From the NCBI GenBank assembly GCA_950295325.1, contig OX485805.1, positions 6,512,501-6,576,500 on the forward strand: a stretch of DNA of 64,000 nt. The letters are read 5' to 3'. Both the position numbers and the translations under genes were made by a program. Below are positions 1-13,069 of this stretch, one piece after another. A model generated the notes under the pieces. The model had not been told where the DNA came from. It worked only from the letters and a program-made list of their open reading frames with translations, and did no database searches. This stretch comes from Polytrichum commune (Eukaryota > Streptophyta > Polytrichopsida > Polytrichales > Polytrichaceae). Every line of letters starts with the position of its first letter. Positions within the stretch are counted from its first letter, which is position 1.

Positions 1-3000
1 ATGGTACGTTTCTGGATCCATCGTTACCTTCTGTGTTGGGAATTTGCCTTCCAGAGCATCCATGGTGATGGTTGAGGGTTGAGGGATAGCCATTTAATGG
101 AGTGATGATGATATTAGGGTAAATTGGTGGAGAATTTGGTGAGTTGCCGTGGCTAAAGTTGTGAAGATGCTGGCACTGCCTTCTGTGATTCAGTGTGCGA
201 ATGTGTGGTTGCTTTCTGGGCTTTGGATTGAGCTTAGGGTTATGGTTTTTTGGGGTGTGTGGGTTCAGTCGGGATGTGTGAATTGACGATGTTAGGGAAA
301 GTTTGGTGCATAATTAGGTGATGTGGTGGATACATGTGTTTTGGGTGAAGCTTTGAAGCTGCCACTGCCTTCTTTGGTTTAGTGGATGTGTGGTTGATTT
401 CTAGGCATTGGGTTGAGCTTAGGGTTATGTCTTTTTTTTGTGTGTGTGAGTTCAGTCGGTTATTGTGAAGTGATGATGTTAGGTAAATTGGTGCACAATT
501 GGGCGATGATGTGGTGGAGACATGTGCTTTGACTTAAGTTGTGAAGTTGCTGCTGCCACTGCCTTTCTGGGTCCAGTGAATGTGGTGGTAGCTTTCTGGG
601 CATGAGCATTGGATTGAGCATAGGGTTAATGGTTTTTATGGTGGGTTCAGTCAGTTCAGTCGGTGTGTGTGAATTGATGACGTTAGGGTAAATTGGTGGG
701 CGATCAGCTGATGTGGTGAACATAAACCGGGTTACAGTGCCAAATAAGGGTGAGCCTCTTGTGCTCTTAAGTTGTGAGCTGCCATTGCCTTCTTTGATTT
801 AGTGTTAGGGTAAATTGGTGCGCAATCAGCTGATGTGGTGGATACATGTGTTCTGAAGCTATGAATATGGGGTAGCTTTATTAGCTACAGTTTGAGGGGT
901 GCCTTGTTACTTCTGGACATTGGATTGAGCACAGGTTATCATTATTTTGTGTGTTCAGTTGGTATCTGTGAACTGATGGTGTTAGGGTAAAGTGGTGCAC
1001 AGCAAGCTGCTGTGGTAGTTACATGTATTCCAACTAAAATTCTGAAGCTGCCACTGCCTTCTTTGATTCAGTGAACATGTGGTAGCTTTACTAGCTACAG
1101 TTTGAGAGGCGTCTTGGTACTTCTGGGCATTGGATCGAGCATAGGGTTGTGATTATTTTGGTGTGTCGACTGACGATGTTGGGGAAATTTATGCAGAATC
1201 AGCTGCTGTGGTGAACACAGGAGGGTTAGCTTATGTGTTCTTAATTTATGAATCTGCCATTGCCTTCTTTGGTTTAGAGAATATGTTGTAGCTTCCTTGG
1301 TTACTAATTTAGTGATGGCTTGTTACTTCTGGGCATGGGATTGAGTTTTTCAATTATGTGTGCAGTTGTTTAGCTTTGGTGCTTAGCGTGAATAGGTAGC
1401 CCAATTGATGGTTAGGAGTTGAGGAATCTTTCTCTCTATCTCATGCACTGGTTCCTGTTTAGGGCATTCCATAGTATTGTGATGTTATATTTGTGGGTTT
1501 CAGTTGGTACCTGATACAGGGTGTTGGAAGCCGAGTTATGGTAAATAGAGCTTGTGATGTATGTGGGGTTTTGATTGGTCTTGAGGGCTTCTCCAAGGTG
1601 TATTTCTGTAATGCAACACTTGGGGTGAATAACCTATGTTATCCTTTTTAGCGCAATCTCCTAGGATTAGGTAGAATTGCTAAGTGATGGAAGAAAGTTG
1701 AACAGATGACCTGAATTTTGGTGGATGTTGTCGTCGTTGGCTTTGTAGTCTTTAGGTCAGCAAACTTCACTGGCACTGGAGCCTGCTGGACGGCAGGACA
1801 GGGCGGGAGTTGACGCATCCATACTAGCTGCAGTGGACCAGGTAATGAAGAAGTATGGAGACGATGTTCTGAACGTGCTGGGATCCATCAATGGGCGTCT
1901 TTCTCAGCTGGAATCAACCACCCATCGCTTGGAGCGGGTGATGGCAGAGTTTAAGGGCGAGTCTGAGATGAATCAGAGTGCTCTTGGGTCAAGGTTTTCG
2001 ATTGTAGAGAAGCAGCTCACAGAGGTACGCCGTTCATTCTTAAATCTCCGTAGAGCACTCTAGCACCCTTTGCATAGTGAATTCTGTTCTTTTGTCTTGA
2101 TATGTTATTTAGTGTTACATCTTGACCTAGTTGCAAGAAGGGGCATTTTATGTGGCAACAAATTATCTGGTCGACACTTGAGTCATGTGAAAAATGCACT
2201 AAGTATTTTGTCACTGGTATGACAGGTACAACGCGGAGTTCAAATTCTGCGCGACAGCCAAGACATTATGGAGGCCAACCTGCAGTTGGCGAAACTTCAG
2301 CTGAACATGGAGAAGGAGAGCTCCTCTTCTGCTCCACCGGCTCTTCAAGCACCTCCTGAGGTGGCTCCAAAGGTGCCTCAAGCACCACCTCAGCAGCTAG
2401 AGGTTTCTTCCTATCAGATGGTGCCACATCCTCAACTCCATCATCAGCCATCCGGCCCACCCCTTCACATGGCTCCCCCTCAGTTAGGTCCACCGCAACC
2501 TCCCCACCAGGCACCGGTGCCACCTGTCACAGAACCACATTTCCAGCCAGGACCTCCACCACAGGGACCACCTCCACCCCATCACCAACTTGCTCCACAA
2601 AACTCTATGCCATATTATTCTCAGCAACAGCCACCACAACCCCAGCAACAACCCCAGCAACAGCAACAACTACAGCAACAGCAACAACAACCACAACAAC
2701 CGCAACAACCACAACAGCCACAACAGCCGCCACAGCAGCAGCAAGGTCCGCTTCAACCTCCACCTCAGCATGGTCCACCTCTTCATCCAGGTGCACAGTT
2801 CAATCACCAGCTTGAGGTTCCAGCCTATGGTGGACACCCACATGGCCCTCCTCCTCCTGGGAGTTACCCTGGAGAAATGCCACCTCCGCCTCCGTTTGTG
2901 GGCCGACTACCATTACCTCCTGCACCCCAGCAACAAGCACCACCTCCACCAAATTCAAGTGGGCAAATGTTGGCAATGTATGACCCATCACTCGGTGGTG

Positions 3001-3461
3001 GGAGCTCGAGTCACATGATGATGCCATCACCACCTCCTTACCATTCACAAGGCCGTATGAACCAAGTTTATGATCAACAGATGCCCGGGTCGCCTAGCTA
3101 TGGAGGCCCAGGCCCCATTTACCGTCCCGGCCAACAAACTCCATCAGCGCCAAGTAGTGGAGCGGGAGGCTATCCCCGTTTACCGACGGCTCAACCGGTG
3201 CAACATGCAATGCCGACTAGCAAAGACGGTTCTTCTGCAGGTCCCTCGGGGTCTACCCCATTGACGGCGAACCGGTTGCCGTTGGATGAAGTTATTGATA
3301 AGGTATCGGTGATGGGTTTCTCAAAGGACCAAGTGCGGTCGGTCGTGCGGATGCTCACTGAAAACGGACAGTCAGTCGATCTCAACATTGTGCTTGACAA
3401 GTTGATGAATGGTGGTGGTGGCGATGTGCAACCCCAAAGAGGCTGGTTCGGAAGGGGTTAA
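1..3461 (+). CDS. DUF1421 family protein, 5' end missing
   Basis: Model join(<1..3, 1761..2024, 2226..3461), phases consistent; about 500 residues visible. ATG at 1-3 directly precedes a donor GTACGT; acceptors are GTCAG at 1760 and GACAG at 2225; TAA ends at 3461. Exon 2 encodes a coiled-coil-like segment (ILAAVDQVMKKYGDD, LESTTHRLERVMAEF) that continues into the third exon (VQRGVQILRDSQDIMEANLQ). Then comes a long Pro/Gln-rich stretch with poly-Gln at about 2630-2750. The C-terminus (LPLDEVIDKVSVMGF, VVRMLTENGQSVDLNIVLDKL) is the UBA-like DUF1421 end. Plant members have this coiled coil, P/Q-rich linker and UBA-like layout; their biochemical role is poorly defined, and ubiquitin or protein-protein binding is only an inference. 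The ATG at 1-3 may be internal, because the true first exon could lie upstream. Confidence 0.85.
4..1760 (+). other. First visible intron of the DUF1421 gene
   Basis: GTACGT donor at 4 and TTTAGGTCAG acceptor ending at 1760. The 1757-bp intron is far longer than the next one (201 bp), and most of it is a degenerate tandem repeat. No credible ORF was seen inside. Confidence 0.7.
170..1345 (+). repeat. Degenerate ~185-210 bp tandem repeat in an intron
   Basis: Blocks recur in the same order: CACTGCCTTCT, then a stretch with TTGAGC(T/A)TAGGGTTATG, then GTTCAGT(C/T)GG, GATG(T)TAGGG(T)AAATTGGTGCACAAT, and GATGTGGTGGA(T)ACATGTG. The TAGGGTTATG-type block appears near 235, 418, 615, 928 and 1138, and the GTTAGGGTAAATTGG-type block near 287, 477, 682, 803, 979 and 1170. 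Units have diverged by substitutions and indels, so this is an old array. Confidence 0.65.
2630..2752 (+). repeat. CAG/CAA trinucleotide run encoding poly-Gln
   Basis: Nearly every codon is CAG, CAA or CCA/CCG/CCC, giving a Q/P tract in the DUF1421 protein. Mixed CAG and CAA codons make pure slippage less likely than in an uninterrupted CAG run. Confidence 0.85.
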
Positions 3462-4204
3462 GTAAATAAGGGTATCAGATGGGTATCATAGAGATGTGGA
3501 AGCCAGCAGACACAGGACTTGTGTGCAAAGCCAATGACAAGTTGTAGAGAAAAGTGTGCATGATGATGTAGTAGTGCAGGGTAGGTTTTCACAAGGACTC
3601 CTGTGTCTCTCAGTGTTTTGTTTGTTTTGTCTGTCATTCGTCGTCGTCACTTCCACCACCTTGGTTTGTATATACATAAGGGGTTTCTTGTTAATTTCTT
3701 GGATACTCTTGTTCCGGTTTAATGAAAATATGACAATGTTGACCCCCTTGGTAACACTTTTTTTGTGTACAAAACGTCTTGTCAGTTCGAATCTCTTGGC
3801 AAAGGCTGTCTTTGGATGCCTTTTTTGTGTTCCTTAAGAGCTGTGGATGTGCAGATCTGTCTACAGATTTGCATGAGGATTACATTGGGGGGTACTGTGG
3901 TTACCACCTACACTTTGAATAAGCTTGATTCAATAAAATATTTTTTCATTTTGCACCAACTACTCAACCCTTTATGGTGGGGATGCCATCCTGGTTGGGG
4001 ATTCATTTGCAAGAAACAAGTTCTAATTCATGTTGATTGCTCTGTATGATTTAAACAATTCCAAGTGAGGGTCTGCATGTGTAAGAGGTATCTAAGAACT
4101 AAATGAGAATAGTGTTTTGTACATATTGCTTAAATTTTGGTAGCAAAGAATATCGGGTTCTCTTGCCTTTGTTACCAGACCCTGCAAGGCATACAGTTAC
4201 TTTA
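3462..4204 (+). other. 3' flank of the DUF1421 gene
   Basis: Presumed 3' untranslated region. It is T-rich, and a canonical AATAAA occurs at 3932-3937 after several weaker AATGAAA-like signals near 3720. The transcript end cannot be fixed from sequence. No other gene was seen before the MITE at 4205. Confidence 0.4.
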
Positions 4205-4645
4205 GGGCCACTTCACACATGAGCCAAGAGTTGTGACCTTGTAATGGTGAGGACCCTTGGCTCTCATCCAAAGGCCGTACCATGGGTGTTGGGAAAGCTG
4301 TTTTATGCAGTCATAGGCCCTCAAGCATAGTCCGAAGTGAGAATGGATCATGTTGCAGGACCATTGCATATTTGGTGTTAGGACCATGTTGCAGGACCAT
4401 TGCATGTGTGTCACGCCCACCTCTTGGAGGTGGACCTGACAAAAATTCCGGGGGACCATGAAACCTTATCCATAGTCCATCATGTAGGACTCCATGTAGA
4501 CTTTTCATCCATGAAGTCTTTTTTGGACCTTTAGGCCTTCACCTTCGTGTATGAAGTGAACTTGGATGATCTCTGCCCTTTCGACCAATGAGATCTCTTA
4601 GATTGCAAAGGTCACGGGCCTTCAGTCTTGTGTGTGAAGTGGCTC
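4205..4645. mobile_element. PIF/Harbinger-like MITE (441 bp, TTA duplication)
   Basis: The left end begins GGGCCACTTCACACATGAGC. The right end, reverse complemented, begins GAGCCACTTCACACACAAGA. TTA lies immediately outside both ends (4202-4204 and 4646-4648), the target site typical of PIF/Harbinger and Tourist elements. There is no transposase ORF, so it is non-autonomous. Confidence 0.65.
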
Positions 4646-4648
4646 TTA

Positions 4649-5235
4649 ATAAGCCACATTGTCACTATGTATTTAGATCTTCGGTGCTGAAATACTTTGT
4701 GTTCAGCTATTCCTAAGCCTACCAGCTGGAGGTGCATGAATAATGTCCAAAGATTTGGAATTTGTAGACCTTGCTTTTGCAATTTGTCGAGGGTTGCATT
4801 CACCTGTCGGAGATGCATCTCTGAATCTGATTTTTCTTCAGATACGAGTCGAGGACTTTACCTATGACCGCAAATCTCGATGTAAATCACTTTGGGAGTC
4901 GGTAGGACATTTGGAGCTGATCAGATACTCTTTAAATTGGTTCCAATGTCGATGTTGAATGAACATGATAATCTGATCCATCCGAATTCTGTTAAATTTG
5001 ATTGGCAGTCACCAAAGGAGCTCCTGTAAACTGCACCTGTCATCAAGTTATTTCGACTTGTTACAAGTCGCTCACTCACAAGTTACGTCTCAAGCTACTT
5101 GTGTGCATATTCAATCACCTACTGGTATTTGTTTCCTGAAGGACAATGTGCACCAAAAGTCCATCATGTACAATCTGTGAGCAATTGTGTGCACAACTCA
5201 CAAATGTTGTCTGTGTACAAGTTGTGTGTTGTGTA
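4649..5235. other. Intergenic, no recognised feature
   Basis: No ORF with coding character, RNA gene or clear repeat was identified here. Confidence 0.5.
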
Positions 5236-5645
5236 ATATGTAAGGCAAACGTGTGTTATTTGGACGCTTTTCTCTCTGCACCCACTTCTCGTAAGAAGAT
5301 ATGAAACATGCAATTTGTGTGAGATATTGTCAAATCAAATCGTGTCTGTAGCCATTTGTTTTAAAAATGTTTTGGAGCTCATATGAATATCCCATTCACT
5401 ACCATAGTGAAGATTCTTGTGCTCATCAAGTGGTCATATAGGTTCCCCCAATTATGTTGATTATTGAGTTTAGAATGGTTAACATCTTTTGAACACGTAG
5501 TCCAATCTCTTTTAAACACGTGTCATTTTAGTGTTTGTTCTTAGATCCACACTTAACGACGTACCACTCAAATCTAGGTGTCTGATCAAGTCCAGTGTTG
5601 GATTAAGGCACGTCCACCTTACAAGCTCTTCGTCAAACAAACAAA
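5236..5645 (+). mobile_element. Dispersed repeat family A, copy 1
   Basis: Shares ordered blocks with 21959-22335: TCTCTCTGCACCCACT, then GTGTGAGAT, GGAGCTCA, GTGAAGATTCT, GGTC(A)TATAGGTTCCCCC, TTAGAATGGTT, GTTCTTAGATCCACAC, and ACCACTCAAATCTAGGTGTC. No ORF. Ends resemble the AAGGTA/TACCTT termini of the copy at 28946-29333. Probably a non-autonomous DNA transposon family of about 400 bp. Confidence 0.55.
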
Positions 5646-5839
5646 ATCATTCGATTGAAACATCTAGCATGGGCTCAACATTCTATAATTGAGTTGGATA
5701 GCTCTATCAGCGGCTCCAACAGATTACCCAAGCAAAAAGGGCAGCAACCCTAAAATTACCCCTCCATCAAGCCCTTACCGACATTGCAGCCGGATGAATA
5801 AGGTAATTGAGCTTAATTCAGTTGCTTATATTAGCCCCT

Positions 5840-6030
5840 AAGGTATGTGGGTGTTAAGTGGTTCCTTTTTCATGTTCTCCAACTTCTACCGATTTGAATT
5901 ACACAAAAAAAACTCGCATTGCATTAGTAAATCTATGATGAAACATCTGCAATAATCGGATTGAAAATCGGATCTTCCTTGATTTAGTTATGGATATTGG
6001 AAGTGCATGTTTGTTGATTTCTTAACTAGA
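5840..6030 (+). repeat. Dispersed repeat family F, copy
   Basis: Contains TATGTGGGTGTTAAGTGG, CATGTTCTCCAACTTCTACC, GCATTAGTAAATCTATGATG, ATCGGATTGAAAATCGGAT and AGTTATGGATATTGGAAGTGC. The same order is found three times at 42700-43900. No coding potential. Confidence 0.5.
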
Positions 6031-6234
6031 TACATATGAGATTGTACAACGTGAATATAGATTGTGATGTGGCTTTTTGGTAGATAATGATAACTTGTTG
6101 TCTTGCAAGGTTATTCATCTTGACACTTAGACACAAACTAACTTGGAAAGAGTTGATGAAGATTTCACATCATATAAAATAAAGAGGGCATACACAACTA
6201 GTATGAACAAGCTAAAAGCATTTAGAGTTATATC

Positions 6235-6350
6235 AAACACATGTACTTGATTGGTGTGTGGTGAGGTGTGGGTCTAAGGAACATACACTAAAAAACATTT
6301 CTCTAAAAGAGATTGGACTACATGCTCAAAACATGTGCACTACTGAAGGT
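6235..6350 (-). repeat. Family A fragment, reversed
   Basis: Contains TTGATTGGTGTGTGGTGAGG, GTGGGTCTAAGGAACA and AGAGATTGGACTACATG, matching the reverse-oriented family A copies at 31770 and 44165. Truncated. Confidence 0.4.
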
Positions 6351-6368
6351 TGACTAGTCAAAATTGAC

Positions 6369-6391
6369 TTTTTTTTGGGGGGGGGGGGGGG
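6369..6391 (+). repeat. T8-G15 homopolymer junction
   Basis: Eight T followed by fifteen G. The same T-then-G arrangement occurs near 22223-22242 and 46232-46253. Confidence 0.9.
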
Positions 6392-6399
6392 AGTGTGCT

Positions 6400-9300
6400 T
6401 TACTTGGATAATAAATAAGATATTCCTTAGAGCTCCAAAATTCACAAGGAAAATGGTTGCAGCCTCAATTTGAATTTGCCTCTCATCTTGTGCTAATTGT
6501 GTGTCTATTACCTAAGAGAAGTGTGATAATAATAATACTAGTAATTATTTTAAATTATTAACTCTTTTTATATTATGTTGGAAATTTCACTGAGCTTTCA
6601 CTAAGCTTCCATTGAACTTTCATTGAGCATTACCAAGCTTCACCAAACCTTATTCATTAAGTTATGACATGCATTACTCAGACCCTATTACCATTCAAAG
6701 ATAGTCTCCACAATTACTCTATCCCATGATTTGGGACAAAGGCAATAAACATCGGAGACCCATCTACCTTGACAATGAGGGATTGGTGGAGTCAAACCAA
6801 TGCCGATGTAGTTGAAGGGTTGGCTTGGATGGCAGAGATCATGCCAGGTGTCCACTTTGTTGTTGTTTATAGGGCCATAGATGCATGCTCACCTATAGAG
6901 GACAATTTGCATTCAAGAAAGACTTGCCATAGTTGGTGACAAACCCAAATGCCAACCCAAGTGAAATCTTCCCTTGCTTTGTACCTAAATAATCTCAGGG
7001 ATATTTTACTTTGAATTGAATAGTGTTTTTACTCTAGAATGTTATGCATCTCGAGGCAAATATGGTTGGGTAACCAAAGTAGTTTGACCACAAATTGAGA
7101 TGAATTCGCCTGGAACTTAATATATCAACTTTCCTTGGGCTTGGTGTAAGACTTTGGTTATGCTTTGGGAGAGGTGAGCCATAGTGTCCAACCATTTCCT
7201 TTGCATTTCCAAGAAATATAAATATATGTGTGTGTAAAACATCATCTATGAGAGGAACATGTAAGACTATTCACTATCAGCTCTTACTACCCTCCAATGA
7301 CAATATTTATAGGAGGGTGAAATATGTAGAGTGACATTGCATTCTGTGGCTTAGAGGTTGCACGTTCCAACCATCAAATTCAAGTCCACAACCTCACCTC
7401 GGGGATGGCATCCACCGGTTTGTGAGCCTTTGATTGTACCAAAGTCTCTCAACCTACTATGATGTTGCCAATCAAAAGTGGTGCATGTTTTGAAATATCC
7501 TCTAACTTTAATATGTTTGCACCATATCAAGAAGATCGGAGTTGCCTTGAAAGTTGCCAACATTGTAGCATATGTGGGGAAACAAAAGACCTTCCATGAA
7601 CACCATAGCAAATCCAAAGGAGGAACATGAGAGTAGATATTCCCCCCTTGGAATCAATCACATACAAAATCAACATGCACATAGGGTATAAGATGTGCAT
7701 GTTAAGAAGATTGAACCTTGAACGTCATTTTCATTGGGAAGAGATTATGGCCTCTATAAGAAGTTTCTTAGGTGAACCACACATATAAACACATAAACCT
7801 CACTCATAAAATATCGTATGTGTAAGCCATATTGTTATCCATAGTGGGCAATTTTTTGATTTCATATCTTTCATCCAACACATGGTAATTAGATTGTCAT
7901 CCATAGTGGGGTCCTTGGGCAACAAGCATGAGTGATAAATCAAGCTTAAGAGGCACATGATGAGGAATACGTCTCCAGTTTGAGAGAGGAAAGGAGTAAA
8001 AGTTAACGGCATGAGAGTAGGCAATAACCTATGAGAGAAGATGGTGTACATTTGATCAATAGAGTGATCTAGAGATGATTTCGCCTTAAGTGAGGATGGA
8101 AGGCCAATAGCATGAGTGGAAGTGAGAGATTGAGAGCCTGGGATGGGCATAGCTTTCAACAAAAGAAATTTGATAGGCTATAGCCGAGTTTTAGGTCGAG
8201 AGATGACTAAGGGAATGAGAGGCATTACCATATGGTGAACATTATAATCATGATATAGCCTACTAGGTCTACTGCACCTTGTCATAACATGCAATGAGTC
8301 TACATGCAATGATGAGAAGGCATAAGGATACTTTGGGCAGGCTATAGGCTCCCAAGAACATCACCTTGAAGGGAGGAAGAGTTTACCTCATGGGAGTACG
8401 TTTGCATCCAATGAAGACTATTTGGGCACCAAAAACAAACTAAAACAAATAACAAAGTTATGACCTATCTTGTTGATACATTGTTATTGTGTTAACTCCT
8501 TTAGGTGATTATTGAGATGATTTGTTAGATCCATTAGAAGATGAAGGTGGTGAGTATTGTTGTGAAGACTTGCATGATGGTTGTAAGTTGAGTAAAAGAA
8601 CATAATTATGAGATTATCGCAAGCATAACTCATGGCAATATAAGACTATGCGATTACTCAAAGACATTACCTTGGACCTTGGGGGTGCATTGATTGTTAA
8701 AAGTATGGATCCACGTGGGTGCACAAAAGGAGTATTAATTGTGCCTAGGGACTACAAAATATACATAAGCTATACTAAGCATATGATTCATAAACTCTGA
8801 GTTGTATTTCTACCTTTAGGCCCATAGTCAATCATAATGAAGTGGCTAATCTAAAAGAGGTCTAAATGAATATTTCATACAAAATGTGAGTTGAATGATA
8901 ATCCCACATTGTCAAAGGATAGGTTCATTAGAATAACGTTTGGCATGTTTAGGGGTTTGGGGTTACCCTTAAACCCTAAACCCTACCACTAAGACTTGGT
9001 ATTTGGGAAGGGTTTATAGGATGCGCTGCAAAAATGGCAATAAGTGGATTGAGTATTGACAACTAATTGACCTCTAGAGATGGCCTTCCAATATGGAAAT
9101 AAGGTTATGCTGGTATCAAAATAAGTATGGGTGAATGTGGACCTACGATTTGACAATTCATTTGATGATAAAGTTAGTAACCATCATTGTGTTGGCTACA
9201 ATGACTTATATTGTCAAAACAAATTTGTATGAGTTACATCCAACATATGAACAAGTGTTCAATGATTTCATCAAAGATAAATAAATGTGTTTTTTTAAGA

Positions 9301-12300
9301 GTATTTTAGCCAAAATTTCTATATGACCTTTCCGGCATACACATATGATTGGGATTTATATGATTTATTTATTTCTCACTTGTGTATGTATTCAAGGGGA
9401 TTTCCTAGCTACATATTATACGTGTATCATTTTTAAGAGGGGGAAATCTTGTATATTAGGGGTATTAACTTTAGGGTCACACACGCACGTGGTTCCAACA
9501 ATGAGTGCACCCCCCTTGCCTTGGACTTTGTCTTGACTATGAGCCATTGACTACTTGCCAAGCTCTTGAGCTTCATGATTGACATAGTGAATGGAATTAG
9601 AGTACGTGATAGAAAGTCACACATAGGATGGAAACACACACAACAAAAAGGGCACAAATGAACCCTAAGATTATGAATTAAGCCCAATTGAGAAGAAATA
9701 AAGGAGTAAAAGGCGTAATTTTTTATTAAAAATCTCAATCCAACGTGGCATTAATCCTTACAGACACTAACTCAGTCTTCCCTGAGACCTAATACCTTGG
9801 TTGCTCTTAATAACAATACAAGTGGCCGAACAACTTGTATTGTGAGTGTTCTATAAAAAAACAATTCATCAACAGTTTATCTTACACGTGACCACTTTAG
9901 AGACATGACACAACCAATATTGGCATTCAAGTTGGTTTTCATTGGCAAATGATCCATGCATAATCTACTAATGATGTTGTCCACTTACACAACATTGAAC
10001 GATGACATAGTTCCCTCCTATAACACCACATTGGGAAATCGAGAATGTTTCATTCCGGAGCCTAGATCAACGCCTTCCTCAACTCCGATTTCAGCAATTT
10101 CAAATTCTTTGGTCTTGATTCGCAATTGCTAGCATGTTCAAGCTTCTAATGTTCAAATCCATCCGTTGGATGACTCCACAGAGTTGGGGGTGTCAACATT
10201 AGCCTCATCTACCTTGTTCCTTTCTTCTACACTGAAGAGTTCCTAAATCATAGACAAGTGCTACACAATAATCAACTTCCCGACTCACTCCACAATTTCA
10301 TATTCACTCTGTTTCTTTATCACGTCTTCTTCTTTTATTCATTTTTCTACCACACATATTATGTCTGGTTCATTTTCATTCTTTCTCCCTCTTGGGGATC
10401 CATGCTAATTCATCTATACTTCATAATCTTTCCCAAATCCTCAATCAAATTTTTATCAACCTCAAATCTCTCTCACATTTCATAGACAAACACTCTCACA
10501 ACTTCGAACTCAATCAAGTGCACTCATAATTGAAGACATTCACCTACAATGGGCCAACAATACCACACCTCAAAGGAAATAGTTCAATTGAACTTAGATA
10601 ATTTTTTTATCATTCATACTCAAAATAACAATCAACATTATCACAAAGCCATGCATACACAATCCCACAATGAATGTGGCATTCGTTTTATGTTCTCAAA
10701 ACACTTAATTCAACTATAACCTTGTAGAATCATTTTGTCGACCATGACAAGTCTACCATGTAAAACTATGTGCTCAAGTTGTCTATAAGAAACGCCCATG
10801 TATTGTGACGTGCCTACTCTCCTCATGGTGGACAAAGAGACAATTGTGTAACCAACTTAGGGCTCCTAAAGCCATGTTTGTGGTTTCAATTGCACAAATT
10901 TGTTCATAGTTCATTGAATTCATCCATTTAACTCAATTTCTCGTCAACGTACTACACCGTTTATGGTGTTTCGTGTCACATGTGTAATAGTGCCACTTGC
11001 CCTATTTTGAGGCGTATGCTAGGTTACATTGATGATTAACAACTTCATCATAATTGTCACCTCATGAGTGCGCTTACTAATATCTTGGCATGAGCATGTT
11101 CAATAGTGTTATGAGGTGCATGCCTATGTTACACAATGGTCTACAAGTTGAGTAGAGTGTACACAAATGACACTTTCCACTAGCATGCTCAAAAATATCT
11201 TCCTCTTGCATACTAATATGTAAACACATGACACTTACCATTGGTACGCTCAGAAATATCTTCCCCTTGCATACTAAAACACAAGACTATCATCTAACGC
11301 ATCCCAATGTGCTACTCAAATGTCATGACATAGATATTTTTTCACTAAAAGAAGTTAATTATATTGATGAATGAAATCATAGTGGCAATTAGGGGTGTGA
11401 GACTTTGAGACCTCTGGGCATCTAGTTTAGGCCCTTTGCAAATAGTGTACGTGACACTAAATACCATAAACGGTGTACTTGGATGCATATAGTGAATCTA
11501 ATGACCACATATTTAGATCACACAACCTTAGTTTCACTTGTCATGTCTTGTAGGGCTTGGCCCATGTCCTAGCTTTTTTGCCCCGCAACAATTTTTAGAT
11601 GTTGGGGAGGTTAGGTAGTCGGGCAAGCAACGGTGTAGCACATCAAAAAAATTGTTGCCGCCTAGGCATGGCCACTGCACATGTTACTTGCGTTTTATCC
11701 TATCGCAATTTTTACTACATTTTTTTCCTACTACAAACTCCTTTGGTCCTCAAAACTTAAGCATGCATGAAAAAAAAATCAAGTCCCAAATTTACTCGGG
11801 TGAACAATTTACCCTTGAAATTGTAATTGCCCCAGGTGATGATATGTGGTGGCCTACATTATGCAGCTGCAACCTTGTGTTGGGCGAGGCAAACTACCAG
11901 CCTGGGCGCACAATCCCCAAATTTGTGTGGGAGGCAAGGGCCATGGCACCCAAGTGCCACTCATGCTCCTGTAAGATGGGCCATGTGCCCAACCCTTGCG
12001 ATATACTACCTGCATAAATGCCTGGAAATCCATCTTCACACCTTACCGCCCCCCACTTAGGCAGGGTGGCGCATGGGGGCCCTTAGTAACTTTCATGGTG
12101 AGAAAATGTATGAAGAAACCAATTTGGTTGCTAGTTGATCAGATTCTGCAACCAAAAACCTTCGGCTTATAACCAAATGTAGTTATTTATACATTCTCTC
12201 GTTGTGAATTGCAATGAACAAGTTGCAACAAAGGGTTGAAATGGACAAAAGTTCTTTTAGTGAAAGATGAGCTGGCATTCCATAGTGCAGCAGATTCTTA

Positions 12301-12307
12301 AGGAGAC
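6400..12307. other. AT-rich intergenic region without recognised genes
   Basis: No gene could be supported. Open frames here lack coding character and splice context. A short telomere-like CCCTAAACCCTA run lies at about 8977-8994. Low-level similarity among segments suggests decayed repeats, but no element ends could be fixed. Confidence 0.5.
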
Positions 12308-12310
12308 TAA

Positions 12311-12824
12311 GGGCCGCTTTACACCTAGAGGCCGGGCCAATTTCCCTTGAGGCCGATTGCACAAAATTTCAGCCTTTTTTGGGTTGGAGGCCGGCCTCTA
12401 CTACACATTATAATAAGATTATACCGGGGGCCAATTTTCCCATATGTAAAGGCCCTCGGGCCAAGAAGCCAAGCTGATTCAAAAAAATTAGCCTAATCCA
12501 ACGGATGTAGCATAATCTAAGATAGAGCCTTTAGATTCCACATAATCCAATGGATCTAGTTCACTTTAAAAAATTATACTTTATTTAAGAAGATTTTTTT
12601 AGTGGAATATGACATTGGCCTTCCATTTTGGGTGCACCCAATTCAACGAGCTCGGGCTGTGTCATAACATACATTTTTTAATTAAAAAAATCATACCACC
12701 AAATCGGCCCGGCCTCTAGATGTAAAGGGGTTGGGGCCGATTTGAGCCTTTTGACCAATCACAAATGAGGATTTCAAGCCTCTTACACAACGAATTGGCC
12801 CGGCCTCTAAGTGTAAAGCGGCCC
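12311..12824. mobile_element. PIF/Harbinger (Tourist)-like MITE, 514 bp, TAA duplication
   Basis: Inverted ends are long and well preserved: GGGCCGCTTTACACCTAGAG at the left and, reverse complemented, GGGCCGCTTTACACTTAGAG at the right, continuing into GGCCGGGCCAATT. TAA lies directly outside both ends (12308-12310 and 12825-12827). Related end-like sequence recurs inside near 12425 and 12705, so the element may be composite. No transposase. Confidence 0.75.
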
Positions 12825-13069
12825 TAAGGCAATCAGGCAACTCCATGAATTTGCGAGGTTGAGAGATCACCTCAACTTGAACCACGGAATAACATATTCA
12901 AAGAATGTTTTATGGATCTGCATGGCCCACATACAATCCAACCCTAAGTCCAAACATAGAATTGTACTACATAGGAATATTTGGGAAGCACCATACACAG
13001 CAGTGCCTTATCTCAATGGTACTAAGGTAGAGGGTGCTTAAACCAACACTTAGTAATTTTGTAGGAGCA

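Noticed and set aside
2484-3264. Long open frames in other phases over the DUF1421 last exon.
   Set aside because: They are by-products of the Pro/Gln-rich CAG/CCA codon composition of the real frame.
8977-8994. Telomere-like CCCTAAACCCTA run.
   Set aside because: Only about two and a half units; similar short runs occur near 23510 and 42098. Too short for an interstitial telomere.
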